64,000 bases of DNA from Streptomyces zagrosensis (GCF_014203645.1 NZ_JACHJL010000002.1:372001-436000), one strand, 5' to 3'. Positions 17,881 through 29,186 are shown, numbered from the stretch's first letter. Notes: a model not told the origin generated them from the letters alone. A program made the numbers and translations.

Positions 17881-17967
17881 GCCCTGACCTCCCCATCCCC
17901 GTTCGCACCAGGACCAACCAGTGCGTGTTCACGACGGTACAGAGCAAGCCCAGTGTCGGGGGTTGCC

Positions 17968-17976
17968 TGTGGATAA
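17968..17976 (-). promoter_or_regulatory. DnaA box (TTATCCACA on minus strand)
   Basis: TGTGGATAA lies between the divergent DUF2252 and MarR genes, 88 bp upstream of the former. It is one of seven identical 9-mers between genes in this window. Confidence 0.5.
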
Positions 17977-18085
17977 CTCTGTGGCGTTGTCATACGCACG
18001 TCATTGTGTCTGGTCTTCTTCGGTGCCAGCGCCCCTACCTGACCAGGGAAAATGAGGGGAGAGCAGGGCCGACCGAGACTCTTCC

Positions 18086-18543
18086 GTGGAGATCATCCGC
18101 CGTGAGATGACCCCCTTCGTCCGGCGAGCGCGCGCCGTGGCGGCGCGTCTGCATCGGGAAAACTCTCGTTGGTTTCCTTCACCTTGCTTGCGCACTTGGA
18201 AGACTCAGACGGCTGCCGCGCCACCGATCTCGCGGCCCATTACCTCTTGCACACGTCCACCGTCAGCCGCCAGATCTCCGCGCTGGAGCAACTCGGCTAT
18301 GTCGAGCGGCGGACCGACCCCGGCGACCACCGGGTGCGGGTATTGCACCTCACCGCGTCCGGCACCGAGGCGCTGCGCGGCGTCACAGCCAACCGCCGTG
18401 CACTCATGCACCGGCGCCTCACCACCTGGGACGCGGCCGACCTCGATCGATTCGCGGCCTATCTGCGCCGCTACAACGCGACGGGGGGACAACCTCAACC
18501 CCACCGACCACACCCCATGACGTCGCGCGCCACCACTTCATGA
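18086..18543 (+). pseudogene. MarR family regulator with a single-base frameshift
   Basis: From GTG at 18086 the frame reads EIIRREMTPFVRRARAVAARLH, the usual N-terminus of a streptomycete MarR group. It then fails at GGGAAAACTC (18159-18168), where one extra A would restore the expected link to SLVSFTLLAHLEDSDG. The rest is complete: ATDLAAHYLLHTSTVSRQIS (recognition helix), the wing RRTDPGDHRVRVLHLTASG and a C-terminal helix. The start lacks a good ribosome site. Either a recent one-base deletion in an A-run or a sequencing error. Confidence 0.78.
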
Positions 18544-18630
18544 CGTCCCACCGCCACCCCGCCCACGCCGCACCCCATTCCGCCATCACCCGTACACCGC
18601 TTCCGCTCGGCGTCCAAAGGGCCGCCCCGG

Positions 18631-18993
18631 CTAGCTGCGGAAGCGGTCCGGACACTCGCCGCCGTCCGGCAGATACGTCTCCGCCCACGCACCGAGCGCC
18701 TTCAGCGCGGGTTCCAGCGCATCGCCGCCCTTGGTCAACCGGTAGAACACCCGCAACGGCGGACCGGCGTCCACCTCGCGTGAGACCAGCCCCACCGCCG
18801 CCAACTCCGTGAGCCGGTCGGACAACATTCGCTCGCTAATGCCCGGGACCGCTCTCCGCAGCTCGGCAAAGTACCCGCCGCCGCCCATCAGCGTGGCCAC
18901 GATCAGCCCAGTCCAGCGCTTGCCGAACAGTTCGAAGACGCGCGCCACGCCCGCGTCGGCCCTCTTGCAGCTCTGTGCGGTGTGGTCCGTCAT
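18631..18993 (-). CDS. HxlR family transcriptional regulator
   Basis: 120 residues of HxlR winged helix. An N-terminal cysteine (QSCKRADAG) is followed by VFELFGKRWTGLIVATLMGG, the recognition region ELRRAVPGISERMLSDRLTEL, then the wing with VFYRLTKGGDALEPALKAL. HxlR proteins often sense quinones, aldehydes or other electrophiles through the N-terminal cysteine. It is divergent from an azoreductase gene with an inverted repeat in between, the classic arrangement of a repressor and its target. Confidence 0.92.
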   Translation of the reverse strand: MTDHTAQSCKRADAGVARVFELFGKRWTGLIVATLMGGGGYFAELRRAVPGISERMLSDRLTELAAVGLVSREVDAGPPLRVFYRLTKGGDALEPALKALGAWAETYLPDGGECPDRFRS

Positions 18994-19020
18994 GACTCCA
19001 GGATACTGCTCAGCCTCTTC

Positions 19021-19043
19021 GTAGCTATAGAAAAGTAAGCTAC
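19021..19043. promoter_or_regulatory. Candidate HxlR operator
   Basis: GTAGCT and AGCTAC form an inverted repeat with 11 A-rich bases between them. Its centre is 38 bp from the HxlR start. The local A/T richness is unlike surrounding DNA and fits a divergent promoter. Confidence 0.65.
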
Positions 19044-19159
19044 TATGTTATCAATAGGGACGTACGGAAGCGCAGCACACGTCTGGCCCGTACGACACCC
19101 CCGATGTCACCTTTGCCATTTTCACGCCTTGAGTAGTACGAATACCGGAAGGCACCGTT

Positions 19160-19810
19160 ATGCCCACCTTGCTGCACCTTGACTCGTCCGTCTATCCGCA
19201 CGAGGGTTCTGCCTCCCGCGGTGTGACTGCCTCCTTCCGCAAGACGTGGGAAGAGCAGCACCCGGCGGGCACCGTCATCTACCGTGACCTGGCCGCCGAC
19301 CCGCTGCCGCACATCGATGGCGTCTCCGCAACCGCTGGTTTCTCCGACCCCGCCGAGCACAGCCCCGAGCAGCAGAAGGCCTTCGCGCTGCGCGTCGAGC
19401 TCGCCGAGGAGTTGGAGCGTGCGGACGCGATAGTCATCGGCGCCCCGATGTACAACTTCACGATCTCCTCCACGCTCAAGTCGTGGCTGGACCAGGTGAT
19501 CATCATGGGCCGGACAGCGGGCGAAACGCCCTCGGCGGCGGGTACTCCGGTAACCGTGGTGGCCAGCCGTGGCGGCTCCTACGCGCCGGGTACTCCGCGC
19601 GAAACCTTCGAGTTTGTCCAGAACTATCTGGAGGCGGTCCTGAACGGCATGCTCGGCCTCAACGTCGATTTCATCGTCCCCGAGCTGACCCTCGCCCGGG
19701 TCACGCCGTCGATGGCCAACCTGATCGACCTGTCCGACGCCTCACGCGCCAAGGCATACGAGGACGCCACCACCAAGGCCAAGGCCCTGGCCGCTCGCTT
19801 CGCGGGCTGA
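19160..19810 (+). CDS. azoR: FMN-dependent NADH-azoreductase (AzoR family)
   Basis: 216 residues of flavodoxin-like fold that reduces quinones and azo bonds with NADH. The FMN phosphate loop is LLHLDSSVYPHEGSASRGVT. The flavin-binding region IGAPMYNFTISSTLKSWLDQV is the family signature, and SRGGSYAPGTPRETF completes the cofactor pocket. ATG at 19160 follows GGAAGG. Probably induced by electrophiles via the divergent HxlR protein; related AzoR enzymes protect against quinone stress. Confidence 0.93.
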   Translation: MPTLLHLDSSVYPHEGSASRGVTASFRKTWEEQHPAGTVIYRDLAADPLPHIDGVSATAGFSDPAEHSPEQQKAFALRVELAEELERADAIVIGAPMYNFTISSTLKSWLDQVIIMGRTAGETPSAAGTPVTVVASRGGSYAPGTPRETFEFVQNYLEAVLNGMLGLNVDFIVPELTLARVTPSMANLIDLSDASRAKAYEDATTKAKALAARFAG

Positions 19811-20005
19811 ACCAGCGCACGCGAGGGGTTGTGCTAGCCGAGGCACCGCGCACACGGCCCCAGCCGAACCCGCCACCGCCTCAGCGCCACACAACCCCGC
19901 CCCGCCATCCGCACTGCACCACAGCACCAGCACCAGCACCACAAGGAATCCCCATTTTGGATCTCTCCAGAACGGGGGTTCTTCTCTCTGTGGCGAACCG
20001 CCGAC

Positions 20006-20135
20006 ATGCGCTGGCCAGGGCCCCAGGACTGCCGCATCCACGAGCTAAGACACACCTACGCGACAAACGCCCCGGACGCCGTGGAGAACACGGCCGAGGT
20101 TTCAGCCAACGTTCGACACCACTCACCTGTGGCTA
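20006..20135 (+). pseudogene. Tyrosine recombinase (integrase) C-terminal remnant
   Basis: The translation HELRHTYAT near 20041 matches the catalytic box II of phage-type integrases (H-x-L-R-H-T-x-A-T). The following NVRHHSP recalls the L-G-H-x-S segment. The core and N-terminal domains are absent, the final tyrosine cannot be found, and the frame runs on into the tRNA-Leu gene. The remnant lies about 200 bp from tRNA-Leu, a common attachment site, so an integrated element was probably once here and has been lost. Confidence 0.65.
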
Positions 20136-20301
20136 ATCGATGGCCCGGTACGGCCACGGTCGTGAGGCCAAGGCCCGGAAGTTGGCTACAGCCCACGCCA
20201 CGCCGATCACCTCGGCCTGGGGTACTGGCTCTTACACGACCCCACGATCACGTGGCGTTGGTTGGCCATGTGGTGGGCCACGACATGGCCCAGAAAAGCA
20301 G

Positions 20302-20326
20302 AAAACCCCTGATCAACAGGGGTTTT
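20302..20326. terminator. Intrinsic terminator of tRNA-Leu
   Basis: AAAACCCCTG and CAGGGGTTTT form a perfect 10-bp stem around ATCAA, with T-runs on both strands, 4 bp from the encoded CCA of the minus-strand tRNA. It should work in both directions. Confidence 0.9.
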
Positions 20327-20330
20327 CAAC

Positions 20331-20417
20331 TGGTGCGCGAGGGGGGAGTTGAACCCCCACGCCCTTTCGGGCACTGGAACCTGAATCCAGCGCGTCTGCC
20401 TATTCCGCCACCCGCGC
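20331..20417 (-). tRNA. tRNA-Leu (anticodon CAG)
   Basis: Read on the minus strand it starts GCGCGGGTGGCGGAATAGGC. It has the long variable arm of a class II tRNA (GTGCCCGAAAGGGCG), anticodon loop ATTCAGGTT with CAG, T-arm GGGGGTTCAACTCCCCC, and an encoded CCA end (20331-20333). It sits downstream of the fhaA cluster as in other actinobacteria. Confidence 0.96.
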
Positions 20418-20814
20418 ATGGGTGTCACCGTAAGACTTCTTCACCTTATGCGGTGTGATCGTACCGATCAAAATCGACCGGGGAGATCCGTCCGTTTTGG
20501 GTGGGAGCGCCTTCCGACTTCGAGAAGATTAGCACGCTGGATGAGGTGCCCTCGCATCCGTTATCGGCGTCCCACCGGCTCAGGGACCGCCCCAGTTGCG
20601 GGACACTGGCACAGGGCACATCTACGATCCCCGTGAAGCGCATGAAGCCCAGTGAAGCCCGTGAAGCCCGTGAAGGGGGACACTCCGCTGTGAGAGGTGA
20701 CACTCCTCGCATCGGGCCAGGAAGTGGAACCAGCCGATTTCCCGACGCGTGGATACGATCAGTAAGCAGTATCAAGACGACTCGGCCGAGGAAGACTGAG
20801 GAAGGAGGTGCCCC
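20418..20814. other. Control region upstream of fhaA with GTGAAGCCC repeats
   Basis: No gene. A 9-bp motif, GTGAAGCCC or close variants, repeats about five times at 20632-20676. The promoter of the fhaA operon is expected in this stretch; GATACGATCAGTAAG near 20755 is an A/T-richer patch but no promoter can be called with confidence. Confidence 0.4.
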
Positions 20815-21690
20815 GTGGGAGTGCTGAAGCGCTTCGAGCAACGTCTCGAAGGTCTCGTAAACGGCACCTTCGCCAAGGTGTTCAAGTCTGAGGTGCAGCC
20901 GGTTGAGATCGCGGGGGCGCTCCAGCGGGAGTGCGATAACAACGCCACCATCTGGAACCGTGACCGCACCGTCGTCCCCAATGACTTCATCGTCGAACTG
21001 AGCCCGCCCGACTTCGAGCGGCTGAGCCCGTACTCGGGACAACTTGGCGACGAGCTGTCCGGCATGGTCCGCGAGTACGCCAAGCAGCAGCGCTATACCT
21101 TCATGGGCACCATCAAGGTCCATCTGGAGAAGGCCGACGACCTCGACACCGGTCTGTACCGCGTGCGCAGCCGTACGCTCGCCTCCAGCGAGAGCCAGAG
21201 CCCGCAGCCGGGACCGGCGCAGGGGCCGCCGCCAGGCGCCCAGCAGGGCCCTCCGCCCGGGCAGGGGCCCGGGTTGCGCGCGGTGCCGCCGCGTGGCGGC
21301 CCCGGGCCTGCACAGGGCGCTCCGCCGCCCATGCCCAACGCTCCACCGCCTGGCGCGCGCCCAGGGCCCCGTCCGGGCCAACCCAGCGCGGGGCCGCAGC
21401 CCGGCACGCAGACGCGGCGGTGGATCGAGATCAACGGCACCCGCCATCAAATCTCCCGGCCCACTTTGGTGATGGGCCGCAGCACCGACGCTGACGTGCG
21501 GATCGATGATCCGGGCGTCTCGCGTCGGCACTGCGAGATCCGGGTCGGAACGCCTCCGACGATCCAGGATCTGGGATCGACCAACGGCATCGTGGTAGAC
21601 GGACAACACACCACGCGCGCTACGCTCCGCGACGGCTCCCGCGTCGTCGTGGGCAGCACCACCATCGTTTATCGGCAAGCCGAAGGGTGA
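20815..21690 (+). CDS. fhaA: DUF3662 and FHA domain protein FhaA
   Basis: 291 residues. The N-terminal DUF3662 domain (residues ~1-115) starts MGVLKRFEQRLEGLVNGTFA. A Pro/Gly/Gln linker (~125-205) leads to a C-terminal FHA domain with the phosphothreonine-binding set LVMGRSTDADVRI, SRRHCEI and DLGSTNG. FHA domains bind threonine-phosphorylated partners of PknB-type kinases; in mycobacteria FhaA binds a MurJ-linked complex. GTG at 20815 follows GGAGG. First gene of the growth/division operon ending in pknB. Confidence 0.94.
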   Translation: MGVLKRFEQRLEGLVNGTFAKVFKSEVQPVEIAGALQRECDNNATIWNRDRTVVPNDFIVELSPPDFERLSPYSGQLGDELSGMVREYAKQQRYTFMGTIKVHLEKADDLDTGLYRVRSRTLASSESQSPQPGPAQGPPPGAQQGPPPGQGPGLRAVPPRGGPGPAQGAPPPMPNAPPPGARPGPRPGQPSAGPQPGTQTRRWIEINGTRHQISRPTLVMGRSTDADVRIDDPGVSRRHCEIRVGTPPTIQDLGSTNGIVVDGQHTTRATLRDGSRVVVGSTTIVYRQAEG

Positions 21691-21700
21691 AGCGGGGGCA

Positions 21701-22225
21701 ATGTCAGAGCTGACCCTCACGGTCATGCGGTTGGGTTTCCTCGCCGTACTGTGGCTGTTCGTCATCGTGGCCGTACAGGTCATTCGCAGCGATTTGTTCG
21801 GCACGCGGGTGACCCAGCGCGGGTCACGCCGTGGCGGCAGCGACCGGACGCCGCAGCGGCAACAGGCGGCGGCACCACAACAGCGGCAACAACAGCCCAG
21901 CGGCCGGGGGGCCGGCCGGCAACGGCGTGGCGCCCCCACCAAGCTGGTGGTGTCCGAGGGCACCCTTACCGGCACCACCGTCGCCCTCCAGGGGCAGACG
22001 ATCTCCCTCGGTCGAGCACACGACTCGACGATTGTTCTGGACGACGACTACGCGTCCAGCAGGCATGCCAGGATCTATCCAGACCGTGACGGGCAGTGGA
22101 TCGTCGAAGATCTCGGGTCCACGAACGGTACGTATCTCGAACGGACCCGGCTCACCACACCGACGCCAATTCCGCTCGGTGCGCCGATCCGCATCGGCAA
22201 AACCGTCATCGAGCTGCGGAAGTAG
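21701..22225 (+). CDS. fhaB: FHA domain membrane protein FhaB
   Basis: 174 residues. One N-terminal membrane span (LGFLAVLWLFVIVAVQVI), a basic Gln/Arg linker (RQQ and QQRQQQ units), then an FHA domain with ISLGRAHDSTIVLDDDYASS, RHARI and DLGSTNGTYL. It corresponds in position and make-up to mycobacterial FhaB/FipA, which links kinase signalling to septal peptidoglycan synthesis. It lies 10 bases after fhaA and 30 before the phosphatase. Confidence 0.94.
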   Translation: MSELTLTVMRLGFLAVLWLFVIVAVQVIRSDLFGTRVTQRGSRRGGSDRTPQRQQAAAPQQRQQQPSGRGAGRQRRGAPTKLVVSEGTLTGTTVALQGQTISLGRAHDSTIVLDDDYASSRHARIYPDRDGQWIVEDLGSTNGTYLERTRLTTPTPIPLGAPIRIGKTVIELRK

Positions 22226-22255
22226 TAGAAACATGACGACCGGAGGGTGGGCACC

Positions 22256-23872
22256 GTGCGGATGTACCCGGAGCCGACGGGCGAGGTGCGCATGAGTCTG
22301 TCGCTGCGTTTCGCCGCCGGATCGCACAAGGGCATGATCCGGGAGGGCAACGAGGACTCCGGCTATGCCGGCCCCAGGCTGTTGGCCATTGCCGATGGCA
22401 TGGGCGGCCAGGCCGCCGGTGAGGTCGCCAGCTCGGAAGTGATCTCCACTCTCGTCCAGCTCGACGACGACGTGCCCGGCTCCGACATCCTCACCGCGCT
22501 GGGCAACGCCGTACAGCGCGCCAACGACCAACTCCGCGTCATGGTCGAGGAGGACCCGCAGCTCGAAGGCATGGGCACCACGCTCACGGCCCTGCTGTGG
22601 ACCGGTCAGCGGCTCGGCCTCGTCCACGTCGGGGACTCCCGCGCGTATCTGCTGCGTGACGGTGCCCTCACCCAGATCACCCAGGACCACACCTGGGTGC
22701 AGCGTCTGGTGGACGAGGGCCGGATCACCGAGGAAGAGGCCACCACGCACCCGCAGCGCTCGCTGCTGATGCGGGCGCTGGGCAGCGGTGACCATGTCGA
22801 GCCGGACCTTTCGGTCCGTGAGGTGCGGGCCGGGGATCGCTATCTCATCTGCTCGGACGGGCTGTCCAGCGTGGTCAGCCACCAAACCCTCGAAGACACC
22901 CTGGCCAGTTACCAGGGCCCGCACGAGACCGTGCAGGAGCTGATCCAGCTCGCATTGCGCGGCGGCGGCCCCGACAACATCACGTGCATCGTCGCCGACG
23001 TCCTGGACGTGGACGGCAACGACGCCATGGCCGCGCAGCTCAACGACACCCCGGTCATCGTCGGAGCCGTCGCCGAAAACCAGATCCAGCTCAGCGACGG
23101 CGGCGCCGCGACGACCCCCGCGGCGCGCGCCGCCGAACTCGGCAGAGCCAAGCCCGTACCGCCGCAGTCAGCCGGCGAGGATGCGGGCGGCTTCGGCCCG
23201 CCCGGCAGTGGCGACGCGTCGATCGGCCGTCCCAACGATGGCGCCTTCGGCAGCTACCCGGACGCCGACGAGCCGTCCGCCAAGGGCGGACGGAACAAGT
23301 GGGCCAAGCGCTCGGTGTACATCGCGCTCGCGCTGGCCGTGGTTGGTGGCGGCCTGTACGGCGGCTACCGCTGGACGCAAAACCAGTATTACGTCGGCGC
23401 CAACGGCGATCACGTAGCGATCTACCAGGGCATCAGCCAGGACCTGGCGTGGATCAGCCTCAACAAGGTCCACGAGGACTACCGCGACACCGAACTCAAG
23501 TACCTGCCCATAGACCAGCGCTCCCGGGTCGAGGACACCATCGCGGTGAGCGACCTCGGTCAGGCGCGGAACAAGGCCAAGAAGCTGGAGTTGCTTGCCA
23601 GCACCTGCGAGAAGCTCGACCAGCAAAGGCGCGCCCAAGAAGAGCGCAAGCGTGCTGAGGAGAGCCAGCAGGACCTCAACAAGGACAAGAACAAGGACGA
23701 AAACAAGGACAAGGGCCAGACCGGCAACGGCATCAGCGTCCCGACCGGCGTAATGAGCGAGAACGGGCCCCGCACCGACAAGACCACACCGTCTCCCACC
23801 CCGAAGCCAAGCCCCTCGCTGTCGCAGGCGGAGCTCGCATTGGCCGACGAGTGCGGCGGCACCCAGCAGTGA
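22256..23872 (+). CDS. pstP: PP2C-family Ser/Thr protein phosphatase PstP
   Basis: 538 residues. The N-terminal catalytic domain (~1-240) has all metal-binding motifs: REGNEDSGYA, IADGMGG, LVHVGDSRAYLLRDG, CSDGLSSVV and GGGPDNITCIV. One membrane span follows near 355-372 (VYIALALAVVGGGLYGGY), then an outer region ending in a Lys/Asp-rich and Pro/Thr tail. It removes phosphate from PknB and its targets. GTG at 22256 is chosen because GGAGGG stands 8 bases upstream; the GTG at 22247 overlaps that site. Confidence 0.94.
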   Translation: MRMYPEPTGEVRMSLSLRFAAGSHKGMIREGNEDSGYAGPRLLAIADGMGGQAAGEVASSEVISTLVQLDDDVPGSDILTALGNAVQRANDQLRVMVEEDPQLEGMGTTLTALLWTGQRLGLVHVGDSRAYLLRDGALTQITQDHTWVQRLVDEGRITEEEATTHPQRSLLMRALGSGDHVEPDLSVREVRAGDRYLICSDGLSSVVSHQTLEDTLASYQGPHETVQELIQLALRGGGPDNITCIVADVLDVDGNDAMAAQLNDTPVIVGAVAENQIQLSDGGAATTPAARAAELGRAKPVPPQSAGEDAGGFGPPGSGDASIGRPNDGAFGSYPDADEPSAKGGRNKWAKRSVYIALALAVVGGGLYGGYRWTQNQYYVGANGDHVAIYQGISQDLAWISLNKVHEDYRDTELKYLPIDQRSRVEDTIAVSDLGQARNKAKKLELLASTCEKLDQQRRAQEERKRAEESQQDLNKDKNKDENKDKGQTGNGISVPTGVMSENGPRTDKTTPSPTPKPSPSLSQAELALADECGGTQQ

Positions 23873-23893
23873 AGCGGTAGGGGGCCGCCAGCA

Positions 23894-25309
23894 ATGAGCA
23901 GCAGTACCACTAGTACCACCACGATCAGCACGGCGGGACCGCCGAGCAGACGCAACACCGAACTGGCGATGCTCGCCTTCGCGGTACTCATCCCGGTCTT
24001 CGCGTACGCCAATGTGGGCCTTGCTCTCAGCGACGAGATGCCATCGGGCATGCTCAGCTACGGACTCGGCCTTGGCCTGCTCGCGGGTGTCGGACATATC
24101 GTGGTGCGCAAGTTCGCCCCGTACGCCGACCCGCTGCTGTTGCCGCTGGCTACCTTGCTCAACGGGCTTGGTCTGGTACTGATTTGGCGGCTCGACCAGT
24201 CGGAACGGCTGGCCCGTGCCGCCGAGGCCCAGGGTTTTGTCTACGGGGCGTCCGCACCCAACCAGCTCATGTACTCGGCGATGGGCGTGGCGTTCTTCGT
24301 CGGCGTGCTCATGCTGCTCAAGGACCACCGCATCCTTCAGCGCTACACCTACATCTCGATGGCCGGCGCGCTGATCCTGCTGGTGATGCCGGTCTTCTTC
24401 CCGGCCAAGTTCGGCGCCAGGATCTGGGTCACCGTCGGCTCCTTCTCGATCCAACCGGCGGAGTTCGCCAAGATCGTGATCGCGGTCTTCTTCGCCGGCT
24501 ACCTCATGGTCAAACGCGACGCCCTGGCGCTGGCCAGCCGCCGCTTCATGGGCCTTTACCTACCGCGCGGCCGTGACCTGGGGCCGATCCTCGTCGTATG
24601 GGCGATGAGCATCCTGATCCTGGTCTTCGAGACCGACCTGGGTACCTCGCTGCTGTTCTTCGGCATGTTCGTCGTCATGCTGTACGTGGCCACCGAGCGC
24701 ACGAGTTGGATCGTGTTCGGCCTGTTGATGTCGGCCGTGGGCGCTGTCGGCGTGGCCACCTTCGAACCACACGTGCAGCAGCGTGTGGACGCCTGGCTCG
24801 ACCCGTTCGCTGTCTTCGAGACCGGCCAGGGAACCGAGCAGATCGCCCAGGCGCTGATGGCCTTCGGCTCCGGCGGCGTGATGGGCACCGGCCTCGGCCA
24901 GGGCAACTCCGACCTCATCGGCTTCGCCGCCAACTCCGACTTCATCCTCGCCACCGTGGGCGAGGAACTGGGCCTGGCCGGCACGATGGCCATCTTGCTG
25001 CTGTACGGGCTGATCGTGGAGCGCGGCGTGCGCACCGCGCTGGCCGCCCGCGACCCGTTCGGCAAACTGCTGGCCATCGGCCTCTCCGCCGCCTTCGGCA
25101 TTCAGGTCTTCGTCGTCGCGGGTGGCGTCATGGGCCTGATCCCGCTGACCGGTATGACGATGCCGTTCCTCGCCTACGGTGGCTCCTCCGTGCTCGCCAA
25201 CTGGGCGCTGATCGCCATCCTGATCAAGATCAGTGACACCGCACGCCGCCCGGCCCCGGCCCCCGCGCCCTCCCCCGACGCCGAGATGACCCAGGTGGTC
25301 CGACCGTGA
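23894..25309 (+). CDS. rodA: FtsW/RodA/SpoVE family peptidoglycan glycosyltransferase
   Basis: A 471-residue SEDS protein with about ten membrane spans that polymerises lipid II. Family marks are FGARIWVTVGSFSIQPAEFAK (the QPAE-type motif), VFETDLGTSLLFFGMF, and the C-terminal GVMGLIPLTGMTMPFLAYGGSS. The stop overlaps the start of the next gene (GTGA), coupling it to its partner penicillin-binding protein. By position it corresponds to mycobacterial RodA; in Streptomyces this cluster copy may serve sporulation or a specialised wall. Confidence 0.94.
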   Translation: MSSSTTSTTTISTAGPPSRRNTELAMLAFAVLIPVFAYANVGLALSDEMPSGMLSYGLGLGLLAGVGHIVVRKFAPYADPLLLPLATLLNGLGLVLIWRLDQSERLARAAEAQGFVYGASAPNQLMYSAMGVAFFVGVLMLLKDHRILQRYTYISMAGALILLVMPVFFPAKFGARIWVTVGSFSIQPAEFAKIVIAVFFAGYLMVKRDALALASRRFMGLYLPRGRDLGPILVVWAMSILILVFETDLGTSLLFFGMFVVMLYVATERTSWIVFGLLMSAVGAVGVATFEPHVQQRVDAWLDPFAVFETGQGTEQIAQALMAFGSGGVMGTGLGQGNSDLIGFAANSDFILATVGEELGLAGTMAILLLYGLIVERGVRTALAARDPFGKLLAIGLSAAFGIQVFVVAGGVMGLIPLTGMTMPFLAYGGSSVLANWALIAILIKISDTARRPAPAPAPSPDAEMTQVVRP

Positions 25310-26772
25310 ACAAGCCACTGCGCCGCATCGCGATCTTTTGCGGACTGCTCGTTCTCGCCCTGCTGATACGGGACAACTGGATTCAGTTCGTCCAAGCCGA
25401 CGAGCTCGCCGACCACAAACACAACCGCCGCGTCGAGATCGAGCGCTACAGCCAGCCGCGCGGAAACATCATCGTGGACGGCAAGGCCATCACCGGCTCC
25501 AAGGAGACGGACGGCACCGACTTCAAGTACAAGCGCACGTACACCAACGGCGAGATGTGGGCCCCGGTCACCGGCTACGCCTCGCAGGTCTACGGCGCCA
25601 CGCAGTTGGAGAACCTGCACGACGGCATCCTCACCGGTGACGACGACCGGCTGTTCTTCAACCGCACCCTCGACATGATCACGGGCAAGAGCAAGAAGGG
25701 TGGCGACGTCATCACCACCCTCAACGCCAAGGCCCAGGAGGCCGCCTTCCGCGGCCTCGGCGACAAAAAGGGCGCCGTCGCCGCGCTCGACCCGCGCACC
25801 GGCAAGGTCCTCGCCCTCGCCTCCACGCCGAGCTACGACCCGACGAACATCGCGGGCGGCTCCAAGAAGGACGCGGCGGAGTGGAAGCGCCTCGACGAGA
25901 AGAACAACAAGAACGTGCCGATGCTCAACCGGGCGCTGCGCCAGACCTACCCGCCCGGCTCTACGTTCAAGGTCGTCACCGCCGCCGCGGCTCTGGAGGA
26001 CGGCCTCTACGACAGCATCGACAAGCCCACTGACTCGCCGCTGCCATGGAAGCTGCCGCAGACCACCGGCCAGCCGCTTCCCAACGAGGGCAACATCCCG
26101 TGCAAGAACGCCACCCTCAAGGTCGCCCTTCAGGTCTCCTGCAACACCGTCTTCGGCAAGATCAGCGATGACCTCGGCAACGAGAAGATGAAGAAGCAAG
26201 CCGAGAAGTTCGGCTTCAACGACGAGGTCTACATCCCGGTGCGCGCCGACGCCAGCGTCTACCCCGACGACAACCGGCCGCAGAACGCGATGGCCGGCAT
26301 CGGCCAGGCGAGCAACCGCGCGACGCCGCTCCAGATGGCCATGGTCACCGCCGCCATCGCCAACGACGGCAAGATGATGAAGCCCTACATGGTGGACAAG
26401 CTGCGGGCACCGAACCTCAACGTGGTCGAACAGACCAGCCCCGACAAGGCCGGTAGCCCGATCTCGTCGGACACCGCGCACAAGCTCCAGGAAATGATGG
26501 AGAACGTCGTCGAGAAGGGCACGGGAACCAGCGCCCAGATTCCCGGCGTCACCGTTGGTGGCAAGACTGGCACCGCCCAGCACGGGGTGGCGAACAGTGA
26601 GAACCCGTATGCCTGGTTCATCTCCTACGCCAAGGGCGATGACGGCTCTCCGGTCGCGGTGGCGGTCGTGGTCGAGGACTCCGAGGCGGAACGCGATGAC
26701 ATCTCCGGCGGTGGCCTAGCGGCCCCGATCGCCAAGGACGTCATGAAGGCAGTGCTCGACAGCGACAAGTGA
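25306..26772 (+). CDS. pbpA: Class B penicillin-binding protein PbpA (transpeptidase)
   Basis: 488 residues. N-terminal membrane anchor (IAIFCGLLVLALLIRDNW), a non-catalytic dimerisation domain, and a transpeptidase domain with the catalytic triad motifs PPGSTFKVVTAA (S-x-x-K), VSCNTVF (S-x-N) and GKTGTAQHG (K-T-G). It cross-links the glycan made by the coupled RodA protein. GTG start overlaps the rodA stop. The beta-lactam target nature follows from the family. Confidence 0.95.
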   Translation: MNKPLRRIAIFCGLLVLALLIRDNWIQFVQADELADHKHNRRVEIERYSQPRGNIIVDGKAITGSKETDGTDFKYKRTYTNGEMWAPVTGYASQVYGATQLENLHDGILTGDDDRLFFNRTLDMITGKSKKGGDVITTLNAKAQEAAFRGLGDKKGAVAALDPRTGKVLALASTPSYDPTNIAGGSKKDAAEWKRLDEKNNKNVPMLNRALRQTYPPGSTFKVVTAAAALEDGLYDSIDKPTDSPLPWKLPQTTGQPLPNEGNIPCKNATLKVALQVSCNTVFGKISDDLGNEKMKKQAEKFGFNDEVYIPVRADASVYPDDNRPQNAMAGIGQASNRATPLQMAMVTAAIANDGKMMKPYMVDKLRAPNLNVVEQTSPDKAGSPISSDTAHKLQEMMENVVEKGTGTSAQIPGVTVGGKTGTAQHGVANSENPYAWFISYAKGDDGSPVAVAVVVEDSEAERDDISGGGLAAPIAKDVMKAVLDSDK

Positions 26773-26940
26773 CCCGGACCACCTTGTGAATCCGAATCCC
26801 GCACGGCGCGATACCGGTCGGATATCAGGTCACGGTGGCGGCCAGGACCCGCGAGACTCGCCGGGTACGGTATGCCGAGCAGCACACCGCCGGGCCCCAC
26901 ACCGGTGCGGTCGGGAATGACGGAGAGGGCTGGAGAAGCT

Positions 26941-28992
<2,052 letters not shown>

Positions 28993-29138
28993 CGCCCGCC
29001 CCGGGGCGTAACGGCGCCTGAGGGCACGGCGGGGCCTGCTAGGGCCCCCGCCAAGACCGATCCCGTGCCCGGCAGGCGCTGTCGGGGCCGGTGACCGGGT
29101 CCGCCGGGGGCTCGTGGCTCCGCGAGTAGACGAAGAGA

Positions 29139-29186
29139 AACGCCTCCGCTGTACACACTGGCCAGTGTGTACAGCGGAGGCGTTTT
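29139..29186. terminator. Bidirectional terminator, 48-bp perfect inverted repeat
   Basis: Two 24-base arms, AAACGCCTCCGCTGTACACA-CTGG and its exact complement, meet with no spacer; a further T follows on the right. It stands between convergent pknB and sortase genes, 146 bp past pknB and 99 bp past the sortase stop, and should stop transcripts from both sides. Confidence 0.85.
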
